From the NCBI GenBank assembly GCA_964580185.1, contig CAZOJQ010000038.1:1-27605 (forward strand): a stretch of 27,605 nt of DNA, in the 5' to 3' direction. Origin of the DNA: CAYWWY01 sp964580185 (GTDB lineage Bacteria > Thermotogota > Thermotogae > MWEM01). The position numbers and the translations under genes are program-made. Positions 25,603 through 27,605 of the stretch are shown piece by piece (positions within the stretch are counted from its first letter, which is position 1; every line of letters begins with the position of its first letter). The notes beneath the pieces are model-generated. The model was not told the DNA's origin, made no database searches, and was given only the letters and a program-made list of their open reading frames with translations.

Positions 25603-26448
25603 ATGAAAAGGATTTTGATCGTCACAATCGCGTTATCCTTGCTTAGTATGATGGCCATTGGAGCAATCCAAACCCCAGTCACCATTCAGGGGACAGAATA
25701 TCCAATCCCCGCCATTATGACCATGCCCGAAGGGATAACCAACCCTCCGGTCGTTCTGATGATCCATGGGTTTGGAAGCTTTAAGGACGAAGTGGGGGAT
25801 ATGTTTAAACGATTGGCTGTTGCGTTGGCCGAGCAAGGGTATGCTTCGCTGCGTTTTGACTTTCCCGGAGGCGGTGATCATACGGTCGGGTTTGAAGCAA
25901 ACAGCATCGCTACTCAGATCCGAGACGCAAGAACGGTATTGAATTGGTTGGAAAGCCAGCCTGGAGTCGACAAGGAACGGATTGGCGTGGTCGGGTTCAG
26001 TCTCGGAGGCGTTGTGGGAAGCATTTTGTCTGGAAATGATCATCGAGTCAAAGCATTGGCCCTTTGGTCCACTCCTGGAGACATGGCATCTTCTCAAGTG
26101 GAGATGTATGAGCAGTATTACCCCATAGCCCGGGAAAAAGGAAAGGTTGAAGTGGATCTGGGTTGGCGCACAATCGTTTTAAGCAGGGAATACTTCGAAA
26201 GTCGCTATAGTTTCTTCCCCCTCTATGACATCCAGACCTACCACCATCCACTTCTGATTATCGCGGGTGAGAACGATGGTTCCATCACTTTGGCCTCTCG
26301 AAGTTTTGCAAGCAATGCAGGGAGCATGGACATCACCCTGCGAATCGTGCCTGGAGCAGACCATATATATAACGTTCTGACTCCCAATCAAGCGGATGCA
26401 GAGCTTGTTATTGGTTTAACAGCCAACTGGTTTCCGGAGAAACTGTAA
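25603..26448 (+). CDS. Exported alpha/beta hydrolase (dienelactone hydrolase/esterase-like)
   Basis: The 281 residues begin with a signal peptide (about 1-21) and fold as an alpha/beta hydrolase: oxyanion-hole HGFG (55-58), nucleophile elbow GFSLGG with S133 (131-136), acid D225 in GENDGS, and H254 in GADHIYN. The FDFPGGGDH and ESQPGVDKERIGVVG segments are like those of the BAAT/dienelactone-hydrolase and prolyl-oligopeptidase-like esterases. It probably hydrolyses an ester or acyl bond in the periplasm or outside; the substrate is unknown. A GAGGGAGG site precedes the ATG, 40 bp after the nuclease-fold gene, making it the last gene of the rightward block before the terminator. Confidence 0.9.
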   Translation: MKRILIVTIALSLLSMMAIGAIQTPVTIQGTEYPIPAIMTMPEGITNPPVVLMIHGFGSFKDEVGDMFKRLAVALAEQGYASLRFDFPGGGDHTVGFEANSIATQIRDARTVLNWLESQPGVDKERIGVVGFSLGGVVGSILSGNDHRVKALALWSTPGDMASSQVEMYEQYYPIAREKGKVEVDLGWRTIVLSREYFESRYSFFPLYDIQTYHHPLLIIAGENDGSITLASRSFASNAGSMDITLRIVPGADHIYNVLTPNQADAELVIGLTANWFPEKL

Positions 26449-26466
26449 CAGGTAGGCTTTGAAAAG

Positions 26467-26489
26467 GATCTGTGGCATGCTCACAGATC
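26467..26489 (+). other. Perfect 8-bp inverted repeat after the alpha/beta hydrolase gene
   Basis: GATCTGTG (26467-26474) and CACAGATC (26482-26489) form an 8-bp perfect stem with a 7-nt loop. No T-run follows, so it is not an intrinsic terminator; it could stabilise the mRNA 3' end or serve as an operator. Confidence 0.6.
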
Positions 26490-26530
26490 GATGGTTGAAA
26501 GATCATAGAGAAATCAGCAAGGCATGTTTG

Positions 26531-26565
26531 TGGGGGAGGATTGAATCAAGACTCCCCCATTTTTT
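26531..26565 (+). terminator. Rho-independent terminator of the rightward operon
   Basis: TGGGGGAG (26531-26538) pairs perfectly with CTCCCCCA (26552-26559) around a 13-nt loop, followed at once by six T (26560-26565). It lies 83 bp after the alpha/beta hydrolase stop and 88 bp before the next start, so it separates two transcription units. Confidence 0.93.
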
Positions 26566-26652
26566 CGTGCGCTCAGGTTCTCGGCTCATTCATCAGAGGG
26601 TTTTTGTTTGTTCCGTTTCCGATTCTATCTGATCTGCGAAAGGGGAACCATT

Positions 26653-27408
26653 ATGATCATTACCGTTTTGTGCGAAAATGAGTGTGGGTATGGAGGGGTA
26701 AAGAAGTGTAGGGCGGAGTGGGGTCTCTCTTTGTTTATCGAATGCCGCGCGGGTTCCATTCTGTTCGATCTTGGCTATTCCGATCTCTTTCATTCAAACG
26801 CGGTTCAACTGGAGGTCGATCTTCAGAAGACAGATATCGTTGTCCTCTCCCACCATCACTCCGATCACACCGGAGGATTGCGCTTTTCGCCTTTCTTGAG
26901 TCCGAAGTGCTTGATTCTTCATCCCCGGGTTATAGAAACGCTTCCCAAGGAGGAACTTGGAAAAGCGGAAACAGCGTATATCGTAATGCCTTCGAAAACT
27001 CCGATTGAAGTGTTGTCGGGCGTGCACTTCTTGGGACAAATCCCCCGGATTTCTTCTTTTGAGAAAGGAAGCCATGAAGATGACCCAATGGTGGACGATT
27101 CAGCCCTGGCGATTTCCACCAAGCATGGCGTAGTTGTAGTCTCAGGCTGCGGGCATGCGGGGATTTGCAACATTTGCGAATCCGCCAAATCAGTAACAGG
27201 TCAGTCTTTATACGCTGTGGTTGGGGGATTCCATCTGGTCGGTGAGACTGAAGAGGTAATCCAGAAAACCCTTTCATACTTCGAATCTGAAAACCCGACA
27301 TACCTTTTTCCCATGCATTGCACCGGTTTTTATGCTCTGTCTGCGTTTCACCAACGAATGGGGATCACGAAAATGGGAACCGGCGACCAAATCGAAATCG
27401 AGGAGTAA
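26653..27408 (+). CDS. Metallo-beta-lactamase-fold hydrolase (RFA-P synthase-like family)
   Basis: The 251-residue cytosolic protein carries the metal ligands of the metallo-beta-lactamase fold: HHHSDH (67-72), GCGHAG with H168, and MHCTG with H222; a VDDSALAI segment stands between them. The start MIITVLCENE and the ending TGFYA are typical of the group related to the 7,8-dihydropterin-6-methyl-4-(beta-D-ribofuranosyl)aminobenzene 5'-phosphate synthase of methanogens, which in bacteria is of unknown function. I start at ATG 26653, preceded by AAAGGGG; the ORF extends upstream to 26608, but that part lacks family features. The gene follows a terminator, and I see no clear -35/-10 pair in the 87 bases before it. 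Confidence 0.88.
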   Translation: MIITVLCENECGYGGVKKCRAEWGLSLFIECRAGSILFDLGYSDLFHSNAVQLEVDLQKTDIVVLSHHHSDHTGGLRFSPFLSPKCLILHPRVIETLPKEELGKAETAYIVMPSKTPIEVLSGVHFLGQIPRISSFEKGSHEDDPMVDDSALAISTKHGVVVVSGCGHAGICNICESAKSVTGQSLYAVVGGFHLVGETEEVIQKTLSYFESENPTYLFPMHCTGFYALSAFHQRMGITKMGTGDQIEIEE

Positions 27409-27450
27409 AAAAAGCGACTTACCATTTGCTCACTCCAAAATCGTGTTCAG

Positions 27451-27466
27451 GGCGCATAAAAGCGCC
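27451..27466 (+). other. Small hairpin directly before the ribosome binding site of the last gene
   Basis: GGCGC (27451-27455) and GCGCC (27462-27466) form a 5-bp stem with loop ATAAAA. It abuts the strong AAAGGAGGGG ribosome site (27467-27476). No T-run follows, so it is not a terminator; it might modulate translation or protect the mRNA. Confidence 0.4.
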
Positions 27467-27482
27467 AAAGGAGGGGTCGACA

Positions 27483-27605
27483 ATGAAACGAATACTGGTT
27501 ATGAAGGCTTTATCAGGGTTCTTTGCGCTTGTTTTTTTCTGTTTGGGGTTTTCGGGAATGGCATGCACAACTTTGAGCGTAACTCGTGGGGCTTCAATGG
27601 ACGGT
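27483..27605 (+). CDS. Exported C69-family Ntn dipeptidase, 5' end only
   Basis: The 41 codons in the window encode a signal peptide with a hydrophobic core (ALSGFFALVFFCLGFSGMA), followed by CTTLSVTRGASMDG. The A-CTT context followed by S/T-x-G-A-S-x-D-G matches the start of peptidase family C69 (DipA/PepD-type dipeptidases and related Ntn hydrolases), where the exposed Cys becomes the N-terminal nucleophile after processing. The ATG lies 6 nt after AAAGGAGGGG. The remainder of the gene lies beyond the right edge, so family is likely and substrate is open. Confidence 0.78.
   Translation, partial: MKRILVMKALSGFFALVFFCLGFSGMACTTLSVTRGASMDG

Noticed and set aside
26467..26489. Hairpin as a second intrinsic terminator
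   Set aside because: No T-run follows the stem.
26608..26652. Longer N-terminus for the metallo-beta-lactamase-fold protein
   Set aside because: The extra 15 residues lack family features, and a ribosome site stands right before the ATG at 26653.

Overview
The window reads as a gene-dense stretch of an anaerobic, fermentative, diderm-like bacterium. Two cobalamin-dependent mutase systems (a methylmalonyl-CoA mutase-type B12 subunit with its MeaB GTPase, and D-lysine/beta-lysine 5,6-aminomutase), an oxygen-scavenging flavodiiron protein and a secretin support this. The very large secretin placed after a compact pilM-N-O row reminds me of Thermotogota, but that placement is a low-confidence inference. 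No rRNA, tRNA, IS element or CRISPR array was seen, and no gene-free stretch exceeds about 210 bases.

Left block (1-8922, minus strand). Five tightly packed genes appear to be transcribed leftward from one promoter at about 8981-9010: flavodiiron protein (fprA), a membrane HD-GYP c-di-GMP phosphodiesterase with a solute-binding sensor domain, a giant exported PEGA/VWA/beta-propeller protein, a stand-alone B12-binding mutase subunit, and MeaB (3' end off the window). The giant protein is split by a run of exactly 100 N at 2740-2839. The bases on either side are the two halves of one copy of a 24-bp tandem repeat (KPLVPDPD), so this is one gene with an assembly gap in its repeat hinge.

Right block (9086-26448, plus strand). 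Fifteen co-directional genes follow one another with overlaps or short gaps (largest 72 bp) and no internal terminator that I can see: prmC, ruvB, kamD, kamE, a YchF/OLA1-like P-loop NTPase overlapping kamE, an exported HEAT-repeat protein, then a type IV pilus/type II secretion-like set (pilC, a FimT/GspH pseudopilin, pilM, pilN, pilO, a PilP-position protein, and a 1494-residue secretin), an exported nuclease-fold protein that seems to lack catalytic residues, and an exported alpha/beta hydrolase. A strong intrinsic terminator at 26531-26565 ends the block.

Right end. A cytosolic metallo-beta-lactamase-fold protein (26653-27408) is followed, after a small hairpin, by the first 41 codons of an exported C69-type Ntn dipeptidase.

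The two points most worth following are the YchF-like protein in the lysine mutase operon, a candidate cofactor chaperone or reactivase for kamDE, and the ATPase-less secretin cluster with its oversized secretin and nuclease-fold partner.
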